Assembly: GCA_964036155.1 (NCBI GenBank)
Contig: OZ038422.1
Coordinates: 1,488,001 to 1,552,000 of the forward strand
Direction of reading: 5' to 3'
DNA from: Diploscapter coronatus
Lineage: Eukaryota > Nematoda > Chromadorea > Rhabditida > Rhabditidae
DNA length: 64,000 nucleotides
The translations under genes and the position numbers were made by a program. The notes beneath the pieces were generated by a model. It was not told the DNA's origin and did no database searches. It was given only the letters and a program-made list of their open reading frames with translations. Below, piece after piece: positions 1 through 12,600 of the stretch (within the stretch, counting starts at the first letter, position 1; every line of letters begins with the position of its first letter).

Positions 1-1138
1 ATTCGTAGTTTAACCGACTAAGACTTTTATTTAATTTCAGAATCTTCTTACATCATGAGAGACGCTTGGGTAAAAATTTAAAATGATAAATAATGAGTAT
101 TTCAATAGTTTAGACTCGCCAATATTGCAATATCTACCGTATCGGAAATAAGGCCATTGGCTTCGCTAAGGCTGGTAGATGTATTTGTGTTGGACTAGCG
201 TTTTGAAAGCTCATTTATTGGATCCTAAACATTTTCGTGCAAAAATCGAGAAAACATAAATATGCAAATGCGTTTTAGGCCTCCCACAGCGGACTTCCGA
301 CCGGCGCAGCGTCGATTGCTCCATGAATATCGTTGATAGCCGCTCTAATGATGATATTTTTGAACATTTGAAAATAAACGAATTTTACTAAAGGACTACA
401 TTTGTTGATACAAATTTTAAAATAGGCAGTGATCTTGTTTGCGATAAAAGTAGAGCTCAAGAATGACAAATATGAAAGTTTGAGAAAATATCTACGAAGT
501 GATTCATATCAATTGATTATTCTTGCTTGACATGCTTTAAATATGTGCACTTAAGAATTCTACTCACTCAATTATCATGAATCGGAAATCACTAGTGAGA
601 AAAGCAACTCGAATAGAGACAGTGTAAGCATTATTTATCTAATAATAAATTTCAAAAATCAGATCATGTATAAAATAGGGGAAAATAAAACGAGGAATAA
701 ATATGAAAATAACACTAAATAGGCACCTCAAACTCTATAATAGAATAAAACTTTCTAGTTCAGCATCGAAATCAAGTTATGACGTTAAGCTTTGCCACAA
801 TTCACAAACGTTTTTAAAATGTCCCATTTTGTTGATTTGATATTTTTAAATTTAGTACCAAAAGTTATAAATGAGTATAAATTAGAAAATACTACCGAAC
901 TTAATATAATAAATTAACCAAATCGTTATGCAAGGTGATACCTTTTTGACTAGAAAATTCGTCATTACCAGTGGCAAGCACTAGAATTTTAATAATTCTA
1001 TATAAAAGTTTCATTAAACGGAATTTCAAATCTAGTAAATCGTTAGAATGTTGAGAGATTCGCCAAACTATAATTTCCATTTATGTAGCAGAACTTAGTC
1101 AAAGTTTGCGGCCCTATTTAGAAACATAAATCAAGAGC
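1..1138. other. AT-rich 3' flank, no clear gene
   Basis: AT-rich spacer downstream of the minus-strand GTPase gene. The only locally GC-richer stretch is about 280-345, where the minus strand reads an open frame ending IDAAPVGSPLWEA before a stop at 275. It has no recognisable domain and no convincing splice context. It could be a terminal exon fragment or chance. Nothing else is supported here. Confidence 0.4.
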
Positions 1139-4100
1139 TTAGAGTTTTCTATTAGATGAGAATGAATCTCCATATCCGTTGCCCTTTCTTTCTCTTTCAT
1201 TCTTATGTTGTGGCTGATTAAAGTAATTGGTGAAGCTGTCCACAACATTCCATACTTTCGTACCCCAATTACGTAGCTGTTTTTTACTTCTGCTGTCAAA
1301 ATCTATTTCATTCTCGTTGTCACTGGTTTCATAATCAGTCGGAGGTGCATAGGGTTTGCGGGTTCGTCTCCTCTTCTGGTAAGAGGCCTTGTTAAAGTAC
1401 ATCTCCTGTTGTACTAGGTTGATTTCTTTCCCAGTTACTGTTGCCTCAAACAGAAGCTTGATATTCGGACCTGTCATTTCCAGCTTCTCCAATTCCTTTT
1501 GAATATTCTGAATATCCGACGCATCGATGAGCTGTGCTGTTCCATTCGCGAGTTGATTGGATAGTATGCGTTTCTTCTCTTTGTAGTCTCTCAGTTGTTG
1601 CTCAAGGCGTTCGACCTTCTTTTGGCCTTTCTTGCTTTCTCTATTTCCAGCAGCTTGTTCGGCTTCACGAATGTTGAACCTCAAATAATCTTCAACAGCA
1701 TCGCTATAGGGAATTATAGCATGCTTGTTCAAGAAAGCAGCGAATTTTGCACAAGCCTCATCGATGGCTGTCTGTTCTGCCTTGTATTTGTTTATTAGGT
1801 CTTTATAGGTTTGGACGATAATTTCCTGCTTCTCTTTATCGCTGTTCGTGTTTCTCAGTTTCCTTTGAATCTCAGGATCTTCCACCAGAATTTCGGTCTT
1901 CTCCTGCGTGTATGTAATGTGCATATGAAGATCCCAGGGACATCCACAATTGATACATTTCAGAGTTGTTTTATCCATTGCCTTGCAGTTCTGTAAAGCT
2001 GTATTTGGTACAATTTCGGGTGTTACGTTCGGAATGACGCAGTGATCATGACAAATGGTCTTGTATATTATTTTCTGTGTTCCAGTATTTGGTAAGATTT
2101 CGGTTTCAACACAATGAATTCCTGTGCATACAGTCTGTGGGTAGCCTAGCTCCTTCGGCTGTAGTCCAATTTGAGGAATCATCAATTTCTTCATGAGATC
2201 GTCTTTCCTCACATTCAGGGCTTGAACCTCTTCGGCTTTTTCATTCATGGCAGCGATGTTGTCCTGGATGATCTGACTAATGTCGGCGAGTGGTTTTGCG
2301 AGAGTCAGGATTAATTCACGAGCTGAATTCAGACTTACTGTTCTTGCGACGACATGTGGTGTGACATGATTCTCAAAGTGTTTCAGCAGTCGATTAGTCT
2401 CTTCGACGGAAAGATTCCAGCTCTGCTCGAAATTCTTCTTTTCTTCGTCGCTGAAGTATTCTTTCGCATGTAGGCAGCATAGGAAACGGAATGATTCGTT
2501 GTCCATGCAATACACTCTGTCTTCGTCTGTTGGTATTTCAACTTTCTTTTCCGACTTCAGATTATCAAGGTACGCATTAAGCGTTGGCATCGTATCGCCT
2601 GGACGATAGAAGGTCCCTCGCGCGTTGGTGAAACAGAATACAATGTTTGCTGCCGCAGTGACGTCGAGATGAGCCAATAACTGGCTTATACAGTAGCGGA
2701 ACGTTAGGTTCAGTCTGGCGTTGTTTGGCTTTAGGAGAATGCAGATTCCGTGAATTTCGTCGAATTGCGCTATGTACTTGAGAATCTCAACAAAATTTTT
2801 ATCGTCGACATCTGCACCTCGAGTGTCTCCAATTCCTGGCGTGTCGATGAGTCTGACCGATTTCTTTCCAACATTGAATACATAGCTCTTTGGGTGCTGC
2901 GTCGAAGAGACACCTTCTTCGTGTATTTCATTCTTCGATTTTCCGACGGTTATTTTCTTTAATCTTCGATTCGAATCGGTAATAGTGAATTGTGAAGGCA
3001 CCAGGTAGATTTGCTTGCCATGCTCTGCATCTTCCAGGGTCGAATACGTCAAGTAGTTAGAGAGTCCGTTTATCCAGGTACTCTTTCCCACGCCTGTTTC
3101 TCCAAGGATCAAAATGTTGGTTTCTTTGTAAGGCTGAATCTTACTGACGAGCGAAGAAATGTAGTTGTCACCGAATCCGATAAAGTCAACCTTATGATTC
3201 GGATCAGAGCAGCGAAACAGAAACGTATTGACAGGAGCATGACCGCATTCGCAGTGAAAGTTTTGCTTGAAGTCGTATTGGAGTCTTTCCCTGCAGTCGG
3301 CACAGTACCACTCTCTGATATCCCTCGAACAGAAATCGCCTTGCATCGATTGTGGACAAATCATGTCGACTTCCACACGTCTGCTCGACATATCCAGCTT
3401 TGAGCTGCCGGCCCGGTCCTTCTTGCACTTGACGTAGCATTTCTTCTGATCTTCAAGATAGTCGCCATAGTAGTTCGTTGACTCGTATGTTTTGTTGTTG
3501 TACAAACAGATACGATTTCCAGCTGGCACGCCCTCATTTTTTGCGATTTCAGGATGGGCATCGATATCTACAAAAAGACACGGATATTTGTGATCCTTTG
3601 TTAGAGCATTGAAGTACCAACTGTTCCCTTGCAAATCTGTAGCATTGCTCCATTCACAGAAGAATATGTAGCATTCGTCAAACTTATCCTTTTCTCTTAT
3701 CCTATCGGATTTACCATCCCTGTTCACATAAGTCACTTTGTGTTGTAACAAGCAGGACACAAACTCGATCTTCTCATGCCAAGGTGCGAATGGCTCAATA
3801 ACGGCATTGAAATTGGCCGGGGAGGCTGGATGCTGATGGTATTCATTTATTATTTCATCTAGTCGTTGATGGCAATCAGATTTCCCGCTTCGAATATCGA
3901 CGATGACTTGGTAGAGTTGCGTTCTTAGGTTCGCTTCGTAATCCAGAGCAGTGTGGTAATAACCATCGACGTTTTCCACTGGTTCTTTAGGAATGCAAAA
4001 GTAAAATTCTTGGAATTGTGCAAGGATTTTGCTCAAAATGTAGACGCTTTGGCCTATTCCCTCCAACATTTGTGCAAATATCTCAATTTGTTCCTCATCT

Positions 4101-4486
4101 ATTTTGTTGACAATTAGGCTATTCAAATCATCGATTGGTGCGAGATGATGTTGGAAAGTGGACAGCGGTAGAAGTGTGTAAGAAATTGGGATTCCCCTTC
4201 CTTCATTGACAGTGGCTGCAATGGATGGCAGTCGTTTCAGACAGGAGGCAACATCGTCCAGATTTTTCGGTCCATCACCACGTTTTAGCGAATTATCGAT
4301 AAACATCTCAAAGCGATAGTCTCGAGATCGACTTGATGGCTCAAATCGCACGAATCCTTGTCCAGTTATACTCGTTCTAATACGGGACAATTTTGCCTGA
4401 AAATTAGCTTGTTTAATCACGAAAATAGCATCTAATGCGCTGTTATCAGGGCTGCTCAGGATCAAAATCGAAAATTCTTTCTTCAT
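1139..4486 (-). other. uninterrupted 1,115-codon exon segment with AIG1-like GTPase domain
   Basis: This is the open frame from an internal ATG to the stop and is the safest part of the fusion gene. Counting from that ATG, the end of the SNTX-like module is at about 45-110, paired cysteines at 386-415, the P-loop at 462-469, DTPG at 548-551, the G4-like FTNA at 619-622, a Cys/His cluster at 787-855 and a charged coiled coil near 950-1010. TNxx replaces the usual G4 TKxD, as in several septin, AIG1 and IRG-like GTPases, so guanine specificity is not assured. If the upstream splice is wrong this would be a free-standing gene with a trans-splice acceptor 10 nt before its ATG. Confidence 0.85.
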
Positions 4487-6585
4487 CGAAAAGTTCCTAA
4501 TAATGATATTTGAAAAAATTTCAATTTTGACTCCGAACAGTCCTCACTGTTGTAGAGAGTTCGGAACACATTCCTAGGTTCTAAGGCTTCGAAAGTAATA
4601 TTGACTATTTCCCAGTCATTGTAAAATTTAAGTCGAAACTGTTGAAGTCTGACTTTATCATACTCAACCTCGGTCATTTTTGCAAGAAAAGAATTACTAT
4701 TTTATGACAGCTCTCGAAAACTTCTTTACTAGATGATAAAATATGCATTTCAAAGAACCTACTTTCAAGTCATCTTCAATGGAAATGTCATTCGGGTTTG
4801 TCCTGTCGCATTTCAAAGTTACTGCAGCGACGATCCCCCATTGAATTCCGACAAGCACATGAGTAGCTTCAGGAATGTCCTGAACAGAGTTGGGGGAAAC
4901 CATCGAGGCAACAGCGGGGTTATCGAATTTGATCATCTCGTTCTGGAATTGAGAATAAATTAGTATTAATAAATCAGACAATAAGACTACAGATATCATT
5001 TTATCATATTGAAAATGTGTAAATAAATAGCAATTCTTGGAATTTTATAAAATTAACTCATTTGTCACTAACCTTCATTGGTTTTACGTAAATCAGAGTC
5101 GAACTTGCTTCATCAGTTTTTACAGTATCAGATATAAGATATTCACCGTGCCCGCTTACATCAACCATTTTACAGACGATGCTTGCCTAAAGCGCGATTA
5201 GTTAATCAATGTTAAAACTATTTTGAATGTTCCATTGTAAATATTTGACAAATACTATGCAGTTACCTTTAATTCGGGTTCGACATGGAGCTTTTCAAGT
5301 CGCTCATGGAGCGTTTCGTTTGTGACGCACTCAAAGCTGGGAGGAACCATCGGTGGTGTGTTTGTCATTTTGACTGCATCGTAAGGAAGAGCTCGATTGA
5401 AGATTTTACCAGAAATGAACTGTTCGGTGCGAGCATCGTAGAACTGACCAAGCTCAGCAACTCGACCCAAGGCCTTCCTCTCAATCGCCTCTCCAAGTTG
5501 GACTCTACAATAGCTCCTGTATATACAAATGTATGTTTCAAATTGTTCAGCATATCACTTACCTGATAATATCGGGTACAACTGGACGTTGTCCAGTTTC
5601 GCTTGACTTGTTGGCATTTGTGGCATTCTAAAAGTTAAAGAATATTTTCATAATTAGGGAATACACCTTTAATGATACTCAACCATAAAGCTAGACGAGC
5701 AATTAATATTTAATCATTATAAAGCCATGATTACCTTATTTGCTTTTGGTTCCTTATCTTGTTGAGTGTTGTTTGGTTTAGTTGGAATTTTGCCATATGT
5801 AATAGAAATGGCATATCTGCTTTGGAAGTTGAGAGCAGCACTTTCATAGGGTTTCGCGACGTCAGCAAATTCATCAAAATCGGAATCGAAGTATTTGACG
5901 AAATCGACTGTCGTATCGGTTGCATCCTTGCAGAATGTGGAGATAACAGCCATAATGAAGTCAATGACAGTGGAACCGGAAGGCAACGCTAGTTTCTGTC
6001 CTTGCTGGATAGTCTCATTGATCGTTATATCGGCTAGGATTGTACCAGCTTCAGGAGTCTAAATTTTAGTGATCAGCAGTCATCAATTATCTTAGTTTGT
6101 TAGAAAACTATAAAGCGATTAAATTGAATTAATTTTTCCTCGTTGACATCAGTTTGAGAACATCGTATCTTGTAAGCATAGTAAAATAATGGAATAAAAT
6201 TTTGCAAAAAAAACATGTAGTGATTACATTATTGTTCCTCTATGCTACTTTCTCAAACTTGCATATTCCAATAGGTTTTTTCAAGATTTCATATAAGTGT
6301 ATTTTGAAACTAACTTACTTCCTTATTGAGATGAATTTCGAATCGTTGCTTGTTGGCTAAAGTCAGTGAATCGTGAGGCTTAGGGATGTCAGCATATTCA
6401 TTGAAGTCTTCTTCGTATATTCGAGCTGATTTGACAACCAGGTTTCTGTCTGACCATCCAGCACTCGCAATACTCTCCTCGATCAGCTTGTCAAGTGTCG
6501 TTCCATCTGGAAAAGCAGTTACAAAGACCTTATCTTCGACAGCATTGTCATCCACAAGCTTGACGCGGACCTTGACTTCGGACAT
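1139..6585 (-). CDS. beta-grasp x2 / SNTX (MACPF-like) / AIG1-like GTPase fusion protein
   Basis: Eight exons (6585-6319, 6058-5735, 5627-5563, 5516-5267, 5186-5073, 4942-4763, 4668-4532, 4496-1139) join in phase to about 1,564 residues. Residues 1-197 are two tandem repeats sharing a (D/E)xDF(D/N)E(Y/F)ADxxKPxxS pattern and looking like beta-grasp domains. The linker then carries ALGRVAELGQFYDART, the opening of the stonustoxin/verrucotoxin (SNTX) MACPF-like family, followed by ATHVLVGIQWG, LKFYNDWE and ISYTLLPLS, also typical of that family. Next come Cys pairs (WYCADC, HCECG) and a GTPase with P-loop GETGVGKS, switch DTPGIGD and G4-like FTNA. A Cys/His segment (CHDHC, CINCGC, HMH) and coiled coil follow. 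Fish-venom relatives exist, but this domain is widespread and nothing here shows toxicity. There is no signal peptide, so it is probably cytosolic. An acceptor AG lies 5 nt before the ATG. The last junction uses a 35-nt intron with a weak GTCAAA donor, so two adjacent genes remain possible. A membrane-remodelling or immune role is inference. Confidence 0.72.
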
Positions 6586-6599
6586 TCTGCCTAAAATTT

Positions 6600-8570
6600 G
6601 TTCGGAAATAAAAATCTCGGCAAATAATTGCAAATGTTTAATGATATTTAAAAAAAAAAAAAAAAAAGTAGTCAGTCCAATAAAATTGCACGATTTCTTA
6701 AGAAAATGAAGCTTCACTTTTAAACATCCCTCCCTATATGGAAGTCTTATCATTGTAATTTATCGTAGCAATCTTTTTATCAGTAAAAATTCTGTATAAT
6801 GACTAATATTATTGCATATTAGACCTAAGATTCGCAAAGTGATCCCTAGATCTAATAATAAATAAAACTAATTAAAGAATCGGTTGATTTATAATTTTTT
6901 TTCATCTGAACGAGTTGTTGAAGCTATTTATACATAGAAAATTTAAAATAGTGCCTGTTCTGTAACTAATATGAATGAGTTTATTGACTGTTATAGAACT
7001 GATAAGTAGACTGTATAAGAAATAAATTTGATTGCACGTCAACGCTGATGAATTCTAGTTTTAATATTACTGAGCCGACCTTTAATGCCTATTATTTTTT
7101 ATCAAACTTTCTAAATTTTATGAGCTTATTAGACGAGATAGAGAAGAAGAAGGGCTTATATTTTATGTCTTATTTCGCAAGACTGTAATATGTACCGTTC
7201 ATCAGAAAATCAAACTTTCAGGCATGAAATTTCTTCCCAATTTTATTAAATAAATCTCGTAATTCGCATGCTTAAGCATGACGAACGCTAATTTGTGTAC
7301 ACATTATTCGTTTTCGTTTATAATTATTACCTACATATAAAGGGCGCAAGTAATATTTCAATTTTGAAGACAACCATAAAATTATTTTCTAGAATTCTTT
7401 CATGCTAGAGTAGCTAATAGTAAAAAAGCGCATGAAAAACGGATCAGTGTAACCAAAGATATGAATTTCTGAAGACGACGATCAGAAACCCTTTTTCTTG
7501 CAAAGACATTTGTTAGCTCTGCTTTGCTTGTTTCTGGAACATTTTGAAGTTTCTATGGGTTTTTATCACTCCCAAAATGATAGGCCACGTCTACTTTGCA
7601 AATTGAGTGCAAAAATTAATGAAACAAGTGTCAAATAGCTGTGTAGTGTGTTATTGCAGCAAAAAATGATTTTTACAATGCCGTCGGGCTGGAAAACGAT
7701 GAATTTTCTATCACAAAATAACAAGTAAAAGGTAATCTTTCATATTCAGCTTGAGGAAACGATGAGTGAGATCTGCAAGGCTCAAACGAACGATTTGAAA
7801 ACTTTGTTGTACGTTTTTATCGGCCCAATTTATGTTTAGGAGAAATGTTCTGGAAACAAAAATGTTCCCTGAGCTTATATTTAGTAGTGGGAAAAGAGAA
7901 ATCAGTGAAAATCACTTCGCAAAATTTCGAGAAATTTCTTTCCTTGACTTTGTCTTCACAAAAGAGAAAGGGACTTGCACTCTCTAACTTTATGAATAAA
8001 TATAAGAGTTTGGGATAGGGATAGGGCAAGGGCTAAGGTTAGGGTATGAGAAACGGATAGGATTTTGAGAAGGAGTAAATGGTTAATGTAATCATTGACT
8101 ATCGAAATGGTATTGATAATAGAATGTTCTTATCCTATTCATCAGCTAATGTAATAACAGAATATTTAGAAATAAGTTACAGGGTATTAAACTCTCGAAG
8201 TAGCTGAACTCCTACTTTTCTGAACCTTCATACTTTGGCTTTGAACCATACTTCAACTTTTTATCACTAATTTTCGATATATTCGACTCCTATGCATTCG
8301 TACTATATGACTATTTGATAGAAATATCCGTGACAGGTAAAGACACAACTGAAATATTTTTGGCGGATAACGATATTCTTGCTTGATGTAAGCTAATTTG
8401 GTCAGATCATAGATATCGAGGGGAGGGCGTATTCAAATTTGTCAGTGGGCTAATAACAAGACCCATATTCTGCACAATAATTAAAAAAAAGAAAAAAAAC
8501 ATGAAAACTTTATTGAATAATTTGATAAAAAAAAGCAACCTTTTTAGAATACGGTTCAAAATGAAAACTA
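6600..8570. other. intergenic spacer with G-rich TAGGG-like tract
   Basis: AT-rich spacer between the SNTX-GTPase 5' end and the mariner element. A poly-A run lies at 6652-6667. At about 8010-8050 the plus strand has imperfect GGGATA, GGGCAA, GGGCTAAGG, TTAGGG units that resemble degenerate telomere-like repeats. No coding exon with splice signals was found. The promoter of the minus-strand gene presumably lies just above 6590. Confidence 0.45.
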
Positions 8571-9500
8571 CAGGGTGCGAGGAAAGTTCGTGTGCACTGT
8601 TTCATTTGTGCTTAAATTATTTTTTTCTTTTTTTATTTGTTTATTTTATCTATAATTATAAACTTAGAGGTCTAATCGACGTTTTGCAATCATAAAGCTA
8701 AATGAAAAAGGTAAAGGAGCGACAGAAATTGAACGTCTTCTGGATATACACCGTAACACTTTTCGCAAGGCGAACAAGCGATATCAAGAAACCGGATCTA
8801 ACGACGATCGCCCTCGCTCCGGCCGTCCGAAAACCGCCAATACAGCTGCTAATCGACAGAAGATTCTCAGTCGAATCGCCAGAAACTCCAGAAGTCGAAA
8901 GAATTTCACCAGAAAGTTGGGCAAAGAAGTCGGAATCTCCAATTGGTCAGTCAGAAAGATTCTCAAGGATATTGGCCTAAAATCTTGAAAAGGAGTCGAA
9001 GTGCACTTCCTAATCGACGAAATGAAGACCAAGAAAGTCGCTCAATACAAGAAATTGCTCTGACGCTTCGCTGCCGGTCGTCATCGCATGATCTTCTTTC
9101 AACGATGAGAAGTAGTTCGATATCGAGCAAAAACACAATTGGCAAAAAAATCGGCGTTGGTTTCTTTTCGAGTTTTTCTTTCAATTTCTGCTCTAGACGA
9201 GTGGCATTGAACTCTCCGGAGCTCAATCTTATGGATTTCTTCATTTTGGGCATCCTGGAGTCCAAGGCATGCGCGGAGCCTCATATCTTGATCAAATCTC
9301 TGAAGCGAAGCTTGAAAAAGGCATGGGTCGAGATTCCGATGAAAATGATCTCTAAAATCGTCGGCGAATTTCCGAAACGCCTGAGAAAATGTGTGGCTGC
9401 TAATGGCGGACATTTTGAGTCCAAGTAACCCTGTTATTTTGTTGTTATTTGTTGCTAAAAATAAATTTTAAAAGTGCACACGAACTTTCCTCGCACCCTG
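8571..9500 (+). mobile_element. Tc1/mariner element, internally deleted
   Basis: A 930-bp element bounded by perfect 27-bp terminal inverted repeats (8571-8597 starting CAGGGTGCGAGG, and its exact complement 9474-9500). It is flanked by TA on both sides, the target-site duplication of the Tc1/mariner superfamily. Full-length relatives are usually about 1.2-1.3 kb, so some 300 bp are missing. It sits between two genes rather than in an exon. The perfect ends suggest recent mobility, with transposase supplied in trans. Confidence 0.93.
8701..9428 (+). pseudogene. mariner-family (maT/ITm-like) transposase remnant
   Basis: From 8701 the frame reads a paired helix-turn-helix DNA-binding region: HRNTFRKANKRYQETGS, an RPRSGRPKTA linker, then LGKEVGISNWSVRKILKDIGLK. 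A stop follows near 8986. After a frame change, RFAAGRHRMIFF and DEK-stop-FDIE mark the first catalytic Asp region. The segment with the second catalytic Asp is deleted. The C-terminal part resumes as NSPELNLMDFFILG through GEFPKRLRKC to FESK and a stop at 9428; the family motif is SPDLNPMD. Stops, frame changes and the deletion make it non-functional. Confidence 0.88.
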
Positions 9501-9643
9501 TAGTATGCATCTTGCTTTGTAACATGAGGATGCTAATTGTGCTTAGGTTATCCATGTTTTCACAATATCGCGACCGAGGTTGTTTGGTGTAAGCATTTCA
9601 TCTACGGAAGGATAATATCTAAATTGATTGCAAGCTACAAATT

Positions 9644-12600
9644 TTAAATCTTAAAATTAGAATTAATAAAAGCATACTCCTGAAGCATATTGATGAATTC
9701 TTTCATTTTTGCTTCGTATAATTCCATTGGTTTAGGAATTTCTTCAGCCCACTCAAGATATTCGTTAACGATTTTAAATATTTCTTGTTTATTGTCATTG
9801 TTCATCTAAATTGATAATAAACGAATTTTCGAACTAACAATAAGAACATTACCGATTTATCATCTTCCACTGAGTGCTTTATTTGATAAATTTGGCGTTC
9901 GAACTCGGCCCATGTTAGAATAAGCATTTGAAGTTCATAATCCTCTTCTTCATGTTCCTTCGCTTCTGCAACAATATTTTCAATATTTGCCTAAAATATA
10001 AATTAGTTATGAATATAGCTATTAAATTTTTATTCTAACGTCTTTATGCGGACATCCATCATATTGGATAGTAATCGATGCACTATTTCCGTTTTTGACT
10101 TCAGCCATAGTTACATGAAGGAGACCACTTTGGTCTATTTCGTATATCGTCTAAATTTGTTCGCCTTTGTCTTCACTTTCAGAGTCTTTTAATGAAATAG
10201 TGTACCTTAATTTTGTGCCCTCTTCTGCTGTTCTTATCTTTCAAATTTAGTTCAATATTACCGATTTTAAAATTATTTTTGGACTGTTTTCGCTCTCCTT
10301 CATAGATATTAGAATAAACTGATTTTTGGTTATCTTGAGCCAATTCGGTAATTTGTTCTACCTAAATTGTTTCGCTAACTATGAAAAATATAATAATTAT
10401 TTAGCACTTTGTACGGATATTTTGTCCCGCTTTCGATTGCAAATTTCATTAAACCTCCATTAAGTTCTTGCCCTATCGATAGCGGAACAATGTCATTGAA
10501 GATCAGTTGTAGGCTGTCATTTGATGGACTTCTTGCCAGAGCTTTTGCCACCAGAGCAGCTCCTTTAGCGACTACTTCATCAGGATTGTGGCGATTCATG
10601 TAAATTAATCGTTATGTCGAAACGTGTATTCAGAAGTCATACCAGAGTTTTTCTTGTCCAAACTTTTCTTTGAGCAAACCTTGAACCATAGGAATACGAG
10701 TAGAACCACCTGCCAATATCTATAAAAATTCATTTTAAAAAATTTTAATCCAAATTATAATCGGCCATTTGGATTTTTCGCAACTTCACAGCATGGTGAA
10801 ATAGTTAAGGAAACACTCGCTTTGCACATTATTTCTCCTGGTCGCGAAAATCCCGACTATTTCCTTATAGTTCAATCAAATACCACATTATTAATATCTG
10901 ATTCTTGCATCCCGGCTTGACGCAGTGCTTCATCAACGATATCGAGAGTTCCTCTGAGAATGCGTCCGCATAATTCATCGAATTTACTGCGTGTCAATTC
11001 CATGGTCCAGATTTGATCTTCACCATCTACCTAAAATCAAGCTGCCCTGAAATAAAATGCAGTAATCATCTTACAGATATGGTTGCTGTTTCGTGAGAAG
11101 ATAGTCCAATTTTTCCTTCAGCACACATTTCGAGAAGACGTTTCATCATTCGTGGCTTATTTTTAGGGAAATTGTCGAACTGTGTGAGCACGTAATCTCT
11201 AATTATTATATCGAAGTCCTGCCCACCTAATAACAAATGGATAAAATCTAAGGGATATCATTAAGGATGAGACTGAATTATGATTTCGGCGTTTTTGAGT
11301 CAACTCTGACTATAGATCCGACTCCAAAGAATTAGAGTGACAAAACAGATCAGAATTTTCACAGCCTGTTAACATGGTTAAAATTTGGAAAACGAATTTT
11401 TGAAATTGGCGTTTTCAAATTTTAATTCTATTTCACCCGGTATAAATATTATAATCTCACAAGGAGAATTTTCAATAATCTCTTTAAATTATATATGCTC
11501 CTTAAATCTGTATAAGAATAAAACTATGTACCAAGATGTTTGTGGCCTGCTGTAGCAATTATTTGGAGTTTTTTGTTTCCTTCGCATTTGACGATCGAGA
11601 CATCGAAAGTTCCTGAAATGTGATGGAATTAGACTTGGATAGTTTTAATGGCTATAATCTTGATAATGTGATCATGCAATACCTCCACCCAAATCATAGA
11701 CCAACACCGTGTTGGTCCCTTCATTGTGAACTCCATAGGCAATTGCAGCGGCAGTCGGTTCATTGATCATCCGAATCACTTCGATTCCAACCAGTTTTGC
11801 CGCTTCCACCGTTTCATGACGCTGACGCTGGTCGAAGTTAGCAGGCACAGTTATGACTGCTTTAGTCACTTCTTCGTTTAGATATTTCTGAGTGAGTATT
11901 CATAAATAAAATATTTAATGTCTTTTATCTTTACCTCTGCAATCATTTTCATCATTTTCAGAACTTCAGCGGAGATCTTTTCTGCGGCTAGCTTCTTTTC
12001 TTCTCCATTTTGAGTCAGCTTCACAAGGGGCTTTCCCTGAAATTTATCGAAATTATTCGAACTGACTAAAATTGTCCAACTTCATTTGAAACGACATTAA
12101 AAGGCCATAATTTTATATCTGCTTGCACAGAATGGTCATCGAATTGTCTGCCGATAAAGCGTTTCGAGTCTAAATTTCATGAAGATTTTCTGCTGGAAAT
12201 TAATCCTGATATTTCAAAAATACCGTAGATGATATTCGTCGTTGGAGCCACGGATCGCACTGCGGGTTTTCCGACATAGATTTCGCCATTCGAATAGGCA
12301 ACGACTGATGGAGTTGTTTTGTCACCTAAATTTCTAGAACCTGTTTAAAAACTATCATGAGACATCTTACAGAAGAAAGTTTCGACCTCAGGTTCTTGTT
12401 TTGGAATAAGAGCATACGGAACCTACTAAATCGACATCGCTGATTACGAGTTTGCGAACATTTTCTGCGAACCCGCAACTTTATTTCTCGAAAAATTAGC
12501 ATTTCTAGTTTCCCCCTCCCATCCACAGCCTTGTTTTCTTTATTTTACTCAATCGTTTTATTGCAGAGAAGCGATGATTGCGCGAAGGGTAGTGTGGGAA

